The position numbers and the translations under genes are program-made. Below the pieces are notes generated by a model. That model was not told the origin of the DNA. It saw nothing but the letters and a program-made list of their open reading frames with translations, and made no database searches. 53,495 nt of DNA. Source: Oscillospiraceae bacterium (GTDB lineage: Bacteria; Bacillota; Clostridia; Oscillospirales; Oscillospiraceae). This document shows, piece after piece, positions 43,466-51,249 of the stretch (positions are counted from its first letter, which is position 1; the number at the start of each line of letters is the position of its first letter). The stretch lies in contig WQWL01000009.1 in NCBI GenBank assembly GCA_009785345.1, forward strand, positions 1-53,495. The letters run 5' to 3'.

Positions 43466-44123
43466 TAATTCGTCGCTCTCTCTTTCTTAGAAAACCTGCA
43501 ATTAATTGCACGGCAAATGCAATAAGCATGAGTATGATGCCAAGAAATATCGCCTGATTTATTTCACCACGGTTGCGCAAGAGTGAAATCGTCGTTGTCA
43601 TAACTCGTGTATGATGGCGAATATTACCACCGACAATCATTATAGCCCCAACTTCACTCATAGCACGTCCGAAACCTGTGATTATGGAAAAGTAAATCTC
43701 ATTACTGAGTTCTTTAATTAGCAGTACTTGTGTTTGAAACTTGCTTGCGCCCATTGTCTTTGCAAATGTGCGTATGTGAGAAGAGTTGCGTTCTGAAGCT
43801 GTATAAACAATTCCACATATAATTGGTGTAAGTAGTAGAACTTGTGCAATAATCATTGCTTCCAATGTAAATAATAAGCCCATGAAGCCAAATGGTCCAT
43901 TTCGCATCAGAAGTAGATAAACAACAAGTCCTATAACGACAGGTGGGGAAGCCATAAGTGTTCGATTAATAAGAACAACAATATGCTTGCCCCTAAACTG
44001 CGCATGGTCAAGCCAAAGACCAAGGGGAACACCAAGAATCGTAGAAATAACCGTGGATAATAAAGTCATCCGCAGTGTCAATGTAATGATTCCGAGTATT
44101 TCTCTATCAAGTAATTCGAACAT
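43452..44123 (-). CDS. tupB: Tungstate ABC transporter permease
   Basis: A 223-residue permease with five or six membrane helices. The EAA-type ATPase-contact loop is in AKTMGASKFQTQVLLIKEL, and LMASPPVVIGLVVYLLLMRNG and GFGRAMSEVGAIMIVGGNI are characteristic of TupB/ModB. It is between tupA and tupC; 83 bases carrying a telomere-like inverted repeat separate it from tupA. Confidence 0.9.
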   Translation of the reverse strand: MFELLDREILGIITLTLRMTLLSTVISTILGVPLGLWLDHAQFRGKHIVVLINRTLMASPPVVIGLVVYLLLMRNGPFGFMGLLFTLEAMIIAQVLLLTPIICGIVYTASERNSSHIRTFAKTMGASKFQTQVLLIKELSNEIYFSIITGFGRAMSEVGAIMIVGGNIRHHTRVMTTTISLLRNRGEINQAIFLGIILMLIAFAVQLIAGFLRKRERRINENF

Positions 44124-44136
44124 GTGTGCACTCTTT

Positions 44137-44195
44137 CTAGGGGTTAGGGTGTAGGGTGTTAGTGATGTTCTAAAAAGCCATCCTCTAACCCCTAG
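44137..44195. repeat. Telomere-like inverted repeat between tupB and tupA
   Basis: CTAGGGGTTAG (44137-44147), extended by GGTGTAGGGTG, and its perfect inverse CTAACCCCTAG (44185-44195) enclose 37 bases. In the transcript this could form a hairpin lowering tupBC expression relative to the binding protein. Confidence 0.7.
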
Positions 44196-44206
44196 CCCCT
44201 ATAATA

Positions 44207-45022
44207 CTACGCTTCCGGGAAGAATAATGGTTGACCGAAGTCTTCAACACCAAAGGTTGCGATTAGTGCTTGGGTTGCAGGACTAATCATCCAATCAACA
44301 AATGCCTGTGCACCTGTAGGTTCGAGAGTTGTAGAAACTACTAGCAAACCGTAGGGATTAAGTAGTCTTGGATTACCTTCGCAAACGATAATTAAATCCA
44401 TGACATTTGGATAGGCAAGCCATGTTGCACGATCAGAAAGTGTGAAAGCGTTCATTTCAGCAGCCATGCCGAGTGTTGCGCCCATGCCTTGACCTGATTC
44501 AAGGTAGTTTGGATTACCTTCAGGAGTAAGACCTAGTGCATCCCAAATTTGCAATTCTCTCATGTGAGTTCCGGAGTCATCTCCGCGAGAGATGAAGAGT
44601 AGTTCTTGATCTAAAATATCCCTGAAAGTTTGTTCAATGTCATCATTATGAGATATCGCTCCATGATAAGGACCAACTATAACAAAGTCATTGTACATAA
44701 CATCATAACGTCTTTCGGCATAGCCATCTGCTACAAATTGATCTTCTGCTTCACGTGCGTGAACAAGAAGTACATCGGCTTCTCCATCACGCCCAAGTTG
44801 CATTGCTGCTCCGGTTCCGACGGAGATAACTTGAACATCCCAACCTGTTTCCTCTGTAAAAACGGGAAGCAGGAAGTCAAGCAGTCTTGAGTCATATGTA
44901 CTTGTCGTTGTTGCGAGGACAATGGTTCCGGTTTCATTGGAATCGTCACATCCTACTGTGAAGGCGAGGGTAATGCTGAGAATTAAAAATACGGCGAGGA
45001 TCGATGCAAAATTTCTTTTCAT
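44207..45022 (-). CDS. tupA: Tungstate-binding lipoprotein
   Basis: A 271-residue oxyanion-binding lipoprotein. The lipobox is FTVGC, and the ligand-site signature ATTTSTYDSRLLDFLLP is the TTTS motif of TupA/WtpA-type proteins. Further matches are SVGTGAAMQLGRDGEADVLL, FISRGDDSGTHMRELQIWD and LSDRATWL. ATG 45022 follows AAGGAG; a longer in-frame start has no site. TupA proteins prefer tungstate over molybdate. It heads the minus-strand tupABC operon. Confidence 0.92.
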   Translation of the reverse strand: MKRNFASILAVFLILSITLAFTVGCDDSNETGTIVLATTTSTYDSRLLDFLLPVFTEETGWDVQVISVGTGAAMQLGRDGEADVLLVHAREAEDQFVADGYAERRYDVMYNDFVIVGPYHGAISHNDDIEQTFRDILDQELLFISRGDDSGTHMRELQIWDALGLTPEGNPNYLESGQGMGATLGMAAEMNAFTLSDRATWLAYPNVMDLIIVCEGNPRLLNPYGLLVVSTTLEPTGAQAFVDWMISPATQALIATFGVEDFGQPLFFPEA

Positions 45023-45254
45023 TTGGGTATCTCCTTGTAAAAATATTCGCACATAATGCGTTTATGATAAAGGTCTAGTATATCTTTGACCAATACCTTC
45101 AAACTTTTACATCAGGAGATTGCTCGTCCACAGCCGCACTGGTGTATATATTCAATTGTAGTTTGCACTAGAAATGTGCTCGTCAACACATTACTTTAGA
45201 CTAAATGCGGTTTTGATTATACTAATTAAAATTTCTGTTGTCAATAAATTTTTG

Positions 45255-45283
45255 TTGACACAAGCGTGTATATTGTGTATCTT
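45255..45283 (+). promoter_or_regulatory. Promoter of the cobalamin-riboswitch transcript
   Basis: TTGACA (45255-45260), 17 bases, TATCTT (45278-45283). Start expected near 45290. Bases 45023-45254 between it and tupA show no gene. Confidence 0.7.
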
Positions 45284-45304
45284 AACTACAGAGTTTAATA
45301 ACTA

Positions 45305-45460
45305 AAAATGACGGTGCCTTGTGATGTTCATATTGAATATGAATATCATCGGGAGAATAGGGAATCAGTGTGAAAATCCTGAACAGTCCTGCTGCCGTAT
45401 TGACAAAGCTTGTTTTACTGCGAAGAGCTTCTGTCTAAGTCGGAAGACCTGCCTCATTTT
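45305..45460 (+). promoter_or_regulatory. Cobalamin riboswitch
   Basis: The P1 arms AAAATGA (45305-45311) and TCATTTT (45454-45460) are perfectly complementary. Between them are the family landmarks: GGTGCC near the 5' side, GGGAATCAGTGTGAAAATCC, GTCCTGCTGCCGT in the B12-box region, and AAGTCGGAAGACCTGCC at the 3' side. It should repress downstream genes when adenosyl- or other cobalamin is abundant. Confidence 0.93.
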
Positions 45461-45562
45461 GCGGCTTGCGCCGTTCTGTAGTGAATCCACAGAGAATGGA
45501 TGACTATAGTCTTTGAAGGTTTATTAATTTTGAATGAATTCAGAGTTAGAAATCTTTGCGCG

Positions 45563-45586
45563 AGCGGCATGGTTGCCGCTTTTTTG
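45563..45586 (+). terminator. Intrinsic terminator of the riboswitch expression platform
   Basis: AGCGGCA (45563-45569), loop TGGT, TGCCGCT (45574-45580), then TTTTT. The GCGGC directly after the aptamer (45461-45465) is complementary to the GCCGC of the stem and could form the antiterminator, so cobalamin would cause premature termination. Confidence 0.8.
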
Positions 45587-45626
45587 TGTTGTTATTCTTA
45601 AAATTAATTTAAGAGGTAAATTTAAA

Positions 45627-46052
45627 ATGAAGACGAAAATTATTCTTACGCTACTATTGGCATTAGTGCTCACTTTTGCAGTTGTTGGATGTGATACTGC
45701 AACACCAGCACCGGCAGAGACAACACCTGCTGTAGGTGGTGTTCAGGCGATAGGGCAAGGCGACACCGTGTTTCGTTTTGTAGTCACAGATCCTGATGAA
45801 AATTTCAATGCTTGGGATGTAAGTACAAATGAAGAAACAGTTGGAGCCGCACTTGTGGCTGTTGGTCTTATTTCAGGTGATGATTCTGAATGGGGATTAA
45901 TGGTTACTGAAGTTAATGGCGTCACAGCAGATTTTAGCGTAAATAGTGCATTTTGGGCATTCTATGTCGATGGTGACTTTGCAATGGCAGGCGTAGATGC
46001 TACATACATTGAGCCGGGAGTAACTTATGCATTCGTCTACACGATTGGCTAG
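45627..46052 (+). CDS. DUF4430 (transcobalamin-like C-terminal domain) lipoprotein
   Basis: A 141-residue lipoprotein: signal MKTKIILTLLLALVLTFAVV, lipobox VVGC, a short Thr/Pro/Ala linker, then a DUF4430 domain (VFRFVVTDPDENFNAWDVST, VGAALVAVGLI, GLMVTEVNGVTADFSVNSAF, AFYVDGDFAMAGVDATYIEP). The domain is named for similarity to the C-terminal part of transcobalamin/intrinsic factor. Behind a cobalamin riboswitch and overlapping an ECF S component, it is likely a surface capture protein for cobalamin. ATG 45627 follows AAGAGGT; an in-frame start upstream would lie in the terminator. Confidence 0.85.
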   Translation: MKTKIILTLLLALVLTFAVVGCDTATPAPAETTPAVGGVQAIGQGDTVFRFVVTDPDENFNAWDVSTNEETVGAALVAVGLISGDDSEWGLMVTEVNGVTADFSVNSAFWAFYVDGDFAMAGVDATYIEPGVTYAFVYTIG

Positions 46053-46566
46053 GATTCCTACAAGGGATATAACTATTTTTGCATCGCTGGCAGCGATATT
46101 GTATTTGTCACGATTTGGTTTACAATGGCTTCCCGGAATACATCCAATGGGACTAATTATTGCATCTATGACACTTACATACCGCAAGCGAGCATTAATT
46201 CCATTATATAGCTATATTTTTCTGGACGGTATACTTTCAGGATTTTCTATGTGGTGGATGCCATACCTTTATATTTGGCTACTACTGTGGGGTATGTTCA
46301 TGTTGCTGGGGAAAATTGAGATGCCCTTGATTGTAAAGGCTCCGGTATACATGATCGCATGTGGTTTGCATGGTCTATCATTTGGCACGCTATATGCTCC
46401 TGCGCAAGCATTAATGTTTGGTCTAAGTTTTGAGGGAATGATAGCTTGGATTATAGCAGGGATACCATTTGATGTGACACACGGGATTGGTAATTTTGCG
46501 TTTGGAAGTCTGATAATACCACTTCATTTGTTAATGAAACGTCTAAGTAATGGACAGCAGATGTAG
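46027..46566 (+). CDS. ECF transporter S component, probably cobalamin-specific
   Basis: A 179-residue membrane protein with five or six helices (IFASLAAILYLSRF, MGLIIASMTLTY, LIPLYSYIFLDGILSGFSMW, LYIWLLLWGMFMLLG, GLHGLSFGTLYAPAQALM, TLHLLMK-like end), the size of substrate-binding S components of energy-coupling-factor importers. Overlap with the DUF4430 gene by 26 bases and the upstream cobalamin riboswitch point to cobalamin or a precursor. The start is ATG 46027, with GGGAG before it. The shared EcfAA'T module must be encoded elsewhere. Confidence 0.8.
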   Translation: MHSSTRLARIPTRDITIFASLAAILYLSRFGLQWLPGIHPMGLIIASMTLTYRKRALIPLYSYIFLDGILSGFSMWWMPYLYIWLLLWGMFMLLGKIEMPLIVKAPVYMIACGLHGLSFGTLYAPAQALMFGLSFEGMIAWIIAGIPFDVTHGIGNFAFGSLIIPLHLLMKRLSNGQQM

Positions 46567-46648
46567 TACATCTTTAAAAACATATTTGAATCTTGAAAGA
46601 TATTGTGATATGTTGTTAGATCATTAGGAATGAATGTGGAGGAGAGCT

Positions 46649-47665
46649 ATGAAATTACAAAAATATGAAGGAAATCCTATTGTTTCCCCAAACGAAGCCA
46701 ACGAGTGGGAATCACTTGTTACAACGAACCCCGGAGCTTGGTATGACGAAGATACTGGAGAGTTCATATTATTGTATCGTGTTGCCGGAAAAGATGCAGA
46801 ACACAGGATAAATATCGCTCTTGCAACAAGTAAGGACGGATTTAACTTTGAGCGAAAAAGCAAGCAACCACTGTTCCCTACATATGAAGGCGGCTGGGAT
46901 TGTGGAGCAATCGAAGACCCGCGCATTGTAAAATACGGTGAGTATTACTTTATTACTTATGCAACAGTACCATATTTTCCAGGCAGATACTGGGAAAACA
47001 CAACAGGACCACGTAATAGTCCTGACGTATCCGAAGACGCACCGTTTATACTCCGACATAACCAAACACGTACAGGTTTGGCAATAACGAAGGACTTTAA
47101 GACGATATACAGACCGGGTAGCCTTACAGACAGCACAGTGGATGATAGAGATGTCATATTATTCCCGGAAAAAGTGAATGGCAAGTTTGTTCTATTGCAC
47201 AGACCGATGCAATGGGTTGGTGAGCAATATGGCACAGAGCATCCGGCAATGTGGATAAGTTACTGTGATGATTTGCTTGAGCACAAAGTTCCGACAATGC
47301 TGGCAAAAGCTGAATATGAATGGGAAGACAAAATTGGAGGGTCAACGCCGCCACTCAAAACAGAGCACGGTTGGTTCGTAATTTATCATGCCGTAGGTCA
47401 AGATAAAATATATAGGGTCGGCGTAATGATGCTCGACCTTGAAAACCCGTCACGAGTAACACACAGAGTACCCACACCCATCATGGAGCCTGAGCATGAC
47501 TACGAAATGGAAGGTATATACAAGGGTATCTGCTTCCCTTGTGGAAACGTAGTAAAAGACGATCGCCTATATGTCTACTACGGAGGTGCGGATCAATACG
47601 TTGGAGTAGCAACTTGTTCATTTAGTGAAATGATAGACTATGTACTAAAATTCCCGGTAAACTAA
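46649..47665 (+). CDS. Second GH130 beta-mannoside phosphorylase
   Basis: A 338-residue GH130 enzyme, different from the one in the N-glycan operon. It has LQKYEGNPIVSPNEANEWES, NPGAWYDEDTGEFILLYRVAG, the likely acid D90 in AIEDPRIV, VDDRDVILFPEKVNGKFVLLHRPM, and IGGSTPPLKTEHGWFVIYHA for phosphate binding. Its motifs are closer to enzymes acting on beta-1,2- or beta-1,4-manno-oligosaccharides than to Man-GlcNAc phosphorylases, but subfamily cannot be fixed by eye. ATG 46649 follows GGAGGAG. It seems to be monocistronic, ending at a strong terminator; no GTTAAC-type operator is nearby. Confidence 0.88.
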   Translation: MKLQKYEGNPIVSPNEANEWESLVTTNPGAWYDEDTGEFILLYRVAGKDAEHRINIALATSKDGFNFERKSKQPLFPTYEGGWDCGAIEDPRIVKYGEYYFITYATVPYFPGRYWENTTGPRNSPDVSEDAPFILRHNQTRTGLAITKDFKTIYRPGSLTDSTVDDRDVILFPEKVNGKFVLLHRPMQWVGEQYGTEHPAMWISYCDDLLEHKVPTMLAKAEYEWEDKIGGSTPPLKTEHGWFVIYHAVGQDKIYRVGVMMLDLENPSRVTHRVPTPIMEPEHDYEMEGIYKGICFPCGNVVKDDRLYVYYGGADQYVGVATCSFSEMIDYVLKFPVN

Positions 47666-47703
47666 CAGATATTTTGCTTTCAAGCTATAAATGTGATATT
47701 CTT

Positions 47704-47737
47704 AAACTCATACTAATCAAATGATTAGTATGAGTTT
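47704..47737 (+). terminator. Terminator after the second GH130 gene
   Basis: A 16-bp perfect inverted repeat beginning AAACTCATAC and ending GTATGAGTTT around AA, followed by ATTTA. Outer segments (TCAAGCT / AGCTTGA) lengthen it. Confidence 0.85.
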
Positions 47738-47760
47738 ATTTACAGCTTGAAAGGCTTATT

Positions 47761-48792
47761 ATGAAACAAATAAGAACACAAGATGCGGTTGGTCATGTTT
47801 TATGCCATGATGTAACCCAAATAATCAAAGGAGAAGTGAAAGACGCATTATTTCGTAAAGGACATATCATTGTTGAAAGTGATGTGCCTGCGCTTTTATA
47901 TATCGGAAAAGACCATGTATATGTATGGGAAGAGAACGAAAACATATTGCATGAAAACGATGCAGCTGAAATATTAAGTAAGTTATGCATAAATGAAAAC
48001 ATGCATGCTTCTGAACCAAAAGAAGGGAAAATTGATTTAATGGCAGACAAGGATGGTCTGCTTATTGTCGATGACAAATTACTAAATGAGGTTAATTCTT
48101 TTGGTGAATTAATTATATCCACTCGTGCTTCGGGAAGTTATGTAAAAAAAGGTGAAAAGCTATGCGGCACGCGAATAATCCCATTAGTTATAGATAAGAG
48201 TAAAATAAAGCAAGTATGCCGGATAACAAATGGTAAACCATTACTTAAATTGCTTCCAATAAAAAAGAAAAAATATGGAATCATAACAACCGGGAATGAA
48301 CTGTTTTATGCCAGAAAAAAAGATACATTCACACCTGTAGTATGTGAGAAACTCAACGAGTATGGTTGTGAAATGGTAACACATGTTACGTTGGAAGATA
48401 GCCACGAGCATATAACAACTGCAATAAGGGGTATATTAGATTCGGGAGCAGAACTTGTGCTGTGTACAGGTGGCATGAGTGTTGACCCTGATGACAATAC
48501 GCCGCTTGCAATTAAAAATGCAGCAGATAGAGTTGTAAGTTATGGTGCACCGATGCTTCCCGGTTCTATGTTCATGCTGGCATATATGAAAGATGGGCGA
48601 GCAATTTGTGGATTGCCCGGTTGTGTTATGTACTCAAAGAACACAATATTTGATATCGTATTGCCGCACTTACTTGCGGATATTCCGGTTACAGAGCAGT
48701 GGCTTGCATCACTAGGTAACGGTGGATTATGTCTTGAATGCGAGCATTGTCATTTTCCAAACTGCACGTTTTGGAAAGGGATGTCGTTTTAG
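47761..48792 (+). CDS. MoeA-like molybdopterin-binding protein of the selenium-dependent hydroxylase system
   Basis: A 343-residue protein. The N-terminal part (RTQDAVGHVLCHDVTQIIKGEVKDALFRKGHIIVESD) and the MoCF-like domain (YGIITTGNELFYARKKDTF, DSGAELVLCTGGMSVDPDDNTP, YGAPMLPGSMFMLAYMKDGR, ICGLPGCVMYS) identify the short molybdopterin-binding proteins found with yqeB/yqeC and xdhC. It probably takes part in metal insertion or maturation of molybdopterin. It begins a run of four co-oriented cofactor genes. A Cys/His cluster (CLECEHCHFPNCTFW) at the C terminus might bind a metal. Confidence 0.85.
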   Translation: MKQIRTQDAVGHVLCHDVTQIIKGEVKDALFRKGHIIVESDVPALLYIGKDHVYVWEENENILHENDAAEILSKLCINENMHASEPKEGKIDLMADKDGLLIVDDKLLNEVNSFGELIISTRASGSYVKKGEKLCGTRIIPLVIDKSKIKQVCRITNGKPLLKLLPIKKKKYGIITTGNELFYARKKDTFTPVVCEKLNEYGCEMVTHVTLEDSHEHITTAIRGILDSGAELVLCTGGMSVDPDDNTPLAIKNAADRVVSYGAPMLPGSMFMLAYMKDGRAICGLPGCVMYSKNTIFDIVLPHLLADIPVTEQWLASLGNGGLCLECEHCHFPNCTFWKGMSF

Positions 48793-48821
48793 GGATTAGG
48801 GTCTAGGGGGTTAGGGGTTAG
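48790..48821. repeat. Telomere-like TAGGG repeat after the molybdopterin-binding gene
   Basis: TTAGGGATTAGGGTCTAGG then GGGTTAGGGGTTAG, beginning within the stop codon. Here only the G-rich strand occurs; no inverted arm is visible within the gap. Four G tracts could allow a G-quadruplex. Confidence 0.65.
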
Positions 48822-48848
48822 AATCAAAACCAGCTCACGACAGTTAGT

Positions 48849-49487
48849 GTGAAGATGATGCTTGATAAAATTAGTAGAATAGATAGTAATGACTTTTGTG
48901 GTCTTTCAACGTTGTTAAATATAACTAATGGGAGTGTTGTTTCTGTTGTTGGATGTGGTGGAAAGACGTCGCTTATTAATCAACTTGCTAGGTGCAATGC
49001 TGATAAAAAGGTGCTCATATCACCAACAACTAAAATATTTCCTATGACTTTGCCGGATGTTACCCAGTGCTATACTGTAGAAGAAAGTATCAAGCATAAA
49101 TCTCATCAAGGCGTACAATGTTTAGGTCAAATGAATGGGAAAGGTAAACTTGAAGCCTTGCCAGAGCAAGTATTGGCAGATTTAATTCCTCAATATGATA
49201 TTGTATTATTAGAGGCTGACGGTTCTCGCTCTTTACCATTTAAAGGTTGGACTGATAATGAGCCTGTAGTTCCAATGTATTCTACCCATACAATTGGTGT
49301 TGTTTCACTTGACTCATTAGGGTGTCGTGCAACTGAGGATAATGTTCATAATCTGCGTGAATTTTTATTGTTAACCGGACTGAAGGAAGGCAACATAATA
49401 ACGCAAGATGCTGTTGATGCAATGATATATTCACCGAATGGTATGTTCAAAAATGCTGTAGGCGCGAAGTATGTGGTTGTGCGCTGA
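48849..49487 (+). CDS. yqeC: YqeC-like selenium-dependent molybdenum hydroxylase cofactor protein
   Basis: A 212-residue P-loop protein. The Walker A is VVSVVGCGGKTSLINQLA, then VLISPTTKIF, and DIVLLEADGSRSLPFKGWTDNEPVVP is the YqeC signature. Such proteins accompany YqeB and XdhC in making the labile selenium-containing cofactor of molybdenum hydroxylases. GTG 48849 is used; ATG 48855 or 48858 are also possible since no strong ribosome site is seen. Confidence 0.87.
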   Translation: MKMMLDKISRIDSNDFCGLSTLLNITNGSVVSVVGCGGKTSLINQLARCNADKKVLISPTTKIFPMTLPDVTQCYTVEESIKHKSHQGVQCLGQMNGKGKLEALPEQVLADLIPQYDIVLLEADGSRSLPFKGWTDNEPVVPMYSTHTIGVVSLDSLGCRATEDNVHNLREFLLLTGLKEGNIITQDAVDAMIYSPNGMFKNAVGAKYVVVR

Positions 49488-49522
49488 TATAGAAACATGC
49501 AATTATTGGAGTGATTAGTAAT

Positions 49523-50332
49523 TTGAACGATACAATTGTCATACGTGGTGGTGGAGATTTAGCAACCGGGGTAATTCAGAAGTTTTTTCGTTCCGGATTC
49601 AATGTTGTTATATTGGAAACACATGCACCAACAGCGATACGTCGAAGAGTGTCGCTTTGCGAAGCTGTATATGATGGAGAATCAACTGTTGAAGATATGT
49701 ATTGTCGAAAGGTTGCAACTATTGATGAATTTGAATCATGTTGGAGCAACAATGTAATTCCTTTACTTATTGATCCAGACGGATTGTCTATAAGCAGTAT
49801 AAAACCCGATGGGGTTATTGATGCAATAATTGCAAAAAAGAATGTAGGCACAAGCAGACAAATGGCAAACATTACAATTGCGTTGGGACCCGGCTTTTAT
49901 GCCGGAAAAGATGTAGATGTGGTTATTGAAACAATGCGTGGTCATGATCTTGGTAGGCTTATATTTGATGGGTACGCGACTTCTGATACAGGAGTGCCTG
50001 CAGAGATAGCAGGGGAGAGCACTGAGCGAGTTATATATGCGACCATTGCAGGTGAAATAAGACATATACAACAGATTGGAAACATTGTTAAGCAGGGAGA
50101 AGCATTACTCAAAATTGATGATATGGATGTCAATGCACCAATTGGTGGATTGCTACGGGGCTTAGTGCGTGACGGAATGATAGTGAAAGAAAGAATGAAA
50201 ATCGCAGATATAGACAAGAGAACAGATATTGATTATTGCACTATTTCAGATAAAGCGCGCTGTCTCGGCGGTGCGGCGTTGGAAGCGTATTTACACTTGA
50301 AAAGGAATGGTCGTAAAAATAATGACAGCTAA
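49523..50332 (+). CDS. yqeB: YqeB-like selenium-dependent molybdenum cofactor biosynthesis protein
   Basis: A 269-residue protein of the EF2563/YqeB selenium-dependent molybdenum hydroxylase system: TIVIRGGGDLATGVIQKFFRS (dinucleotide-binding-like), VVILETHAPTAIRRRVSLCEAV, DAIIAKKNVGTSRQMANITI, and a biotinyl-like C-terminal part (GNIVKQGEALLKIDDMDVNAPIGG split). TTG 49523 was chosen because GGAGTGA is properly spaced; GTG 49511 falls within that site. It overlaps xdhC by 11 bases. Confidence 0.87.
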   Translation: MNDTIVIRGGGDLATGVIQKFFRSGFNVVILETHAPTAIRRRVSLCEAVYDGESTVEDMYCRKVATIDEFESCWSNNVIPLLIDPDGLSISSIKPDGVIDAIIAKKNVGTSRQMANITIALGPGFYAGKDVDVVIETMRGHDLGRLIFDGYATSDTGVPAEIAGESTERVIYATIAGEIRHIQQIGNIVKQGEALLKIDDMDVNAPIGGLLRGLVRDGMIVKERMKIADIDKRTDIDYCTISDKARCLGGAALEAYLHLKRNGRKNNDS

Positions 50333-51101
50333 TGTACTAGAATTTGCATTAATGCGTACAGCAGAAGGTAAGAAAGTTGCGCTCGTCACGGTCACTAGTA
50401 TAGTAGGCAGTTCACCTGCAACGCCGGGACAAATGATGGCAGTGCTTGCTGATGGTACAACAAGTGGTACTGTTGGCGGTGGTGCTTCTGAGCATAAAAT
50501 AATGACTGGAGCAATTGAAGCTATGAAAAATGGTGACAATGTATTTTCGCTCTTTATTGACCACGCTGAGACTGGCATGACATGTGGAGGAAGTATGGAA
50601 GTGTTTGGAAATATACTTGGCAATAAACCTGGGCTTTGCATTTTTGGTGGCGGACATATATCGCAATGTCTTGCGAAAATAGCAGATCAAGTTGGATTTA
50701 GTATCTCTGTCATTGAAGATCGTGCAGAATATAGCGGACATTTCAATTTTGCAAATTACATATTATGCAAAACAGATGAGTATGATAACTACACTCCAAA
50801 TATACAAGGTGATTATGCGGTAATCTGTACGCGAGGGCACAGCACAGATATGGATGCATTACGGTATTGTATGAAGAAGAATTTTAAGTACATTGGAATG
50901 ATTGGTAGTAAGAAGAAAGTTGCTGAAATCTTTTCAAGTCTTCTGGACGAGGGAATCGAGCACTCTGCATTTGACAAAGTTTATGCCCCGGTTGGGTTAG
51001 ATATAGCGAATACTTCACCGGAAGAAATCGCAATTGCAATTTTTGCCGAAATACTACTGATAAAAAATAACGGAAATATGCAGCATAAAAGACTTTCATA
51101 A
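50322..51101 (+). CDS. XdhC/CoxI-family molybdenum hydroxylase maturation protein
   Basis: A 259-residue protein. The N-terminal XdhC_CoxI domain has GSSPATPGQMMAVLADGTTS, TVGGGASEHKI and MTCGGSMEVF; the C-terminal Rossmann domain has CIFGGGHISQCLAKIA, DYAVICTRGHSTDMDALRY and YIGMIGSKKKVAEIFSSLL. Relatives insert the sulfur or selenium ligand into the molybdenum cofactor. ATG 50322 is preceded by AAAGGAATGGTCGTAAAAA, a variant of the recurrent initiation sequence. It ends the run of four maturation genes; no hydroxylase subunit is in the window. Confidence 0.9.
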   Translation: MTANVLEFALMRTAEGKKVALVTVTSIVGSSPATPGQMMAVLADGTTSGTVGGGASEHKIMTGAIEAMKNGDNVFSLFIDHAETGMTCGGSMEVFGNILGNKPGLCIFGGGHISQCLAKIADQVGFSISVIEDRAEYSGHFNFANYILCKTDEYDNYTPNIQGDYAVICTRGHSTDMDALRYCMKKNFKYIGMIGSKKKVAEIFSSLLDEGIEHSAFDKVYAPVGLDIANTSPEEIAIAIFAEILLIKNNGNMQHKRLS

Positions 51102-51162
51102 TTGCATAATAATTACACAAATATTATGTAGTTGTTTTTAAAGAAATAACTTGTTACATTCA

Positions 51163-51191
51163 TTGCAGTTATAGTTTTGTTATGTTAAAAT
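51163..51191 (+). promoter_or_regulatory. Promoter of the half-MFS-like gene
   Basis: TTGCAG (51163-51168), 17 bases, TAAAAT (51186-51191). The leader is about 50 nucleotides and ends in the recurrent initiation sequence. Confidence 0.5.
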
Positions 51192-51249
51192 ATCCGTGTG
51201 ACACAATCTAGTAACGGAATAGATTTCTGAAAGGGATGGTCATTACAAT

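Noticed and set aside
45534-45626. N-terminal extension of the DUF4430 lipoprotein
   Set aside because: It would put the start inside the riboswitch terminator and bury the lipoprotein signal peptide.
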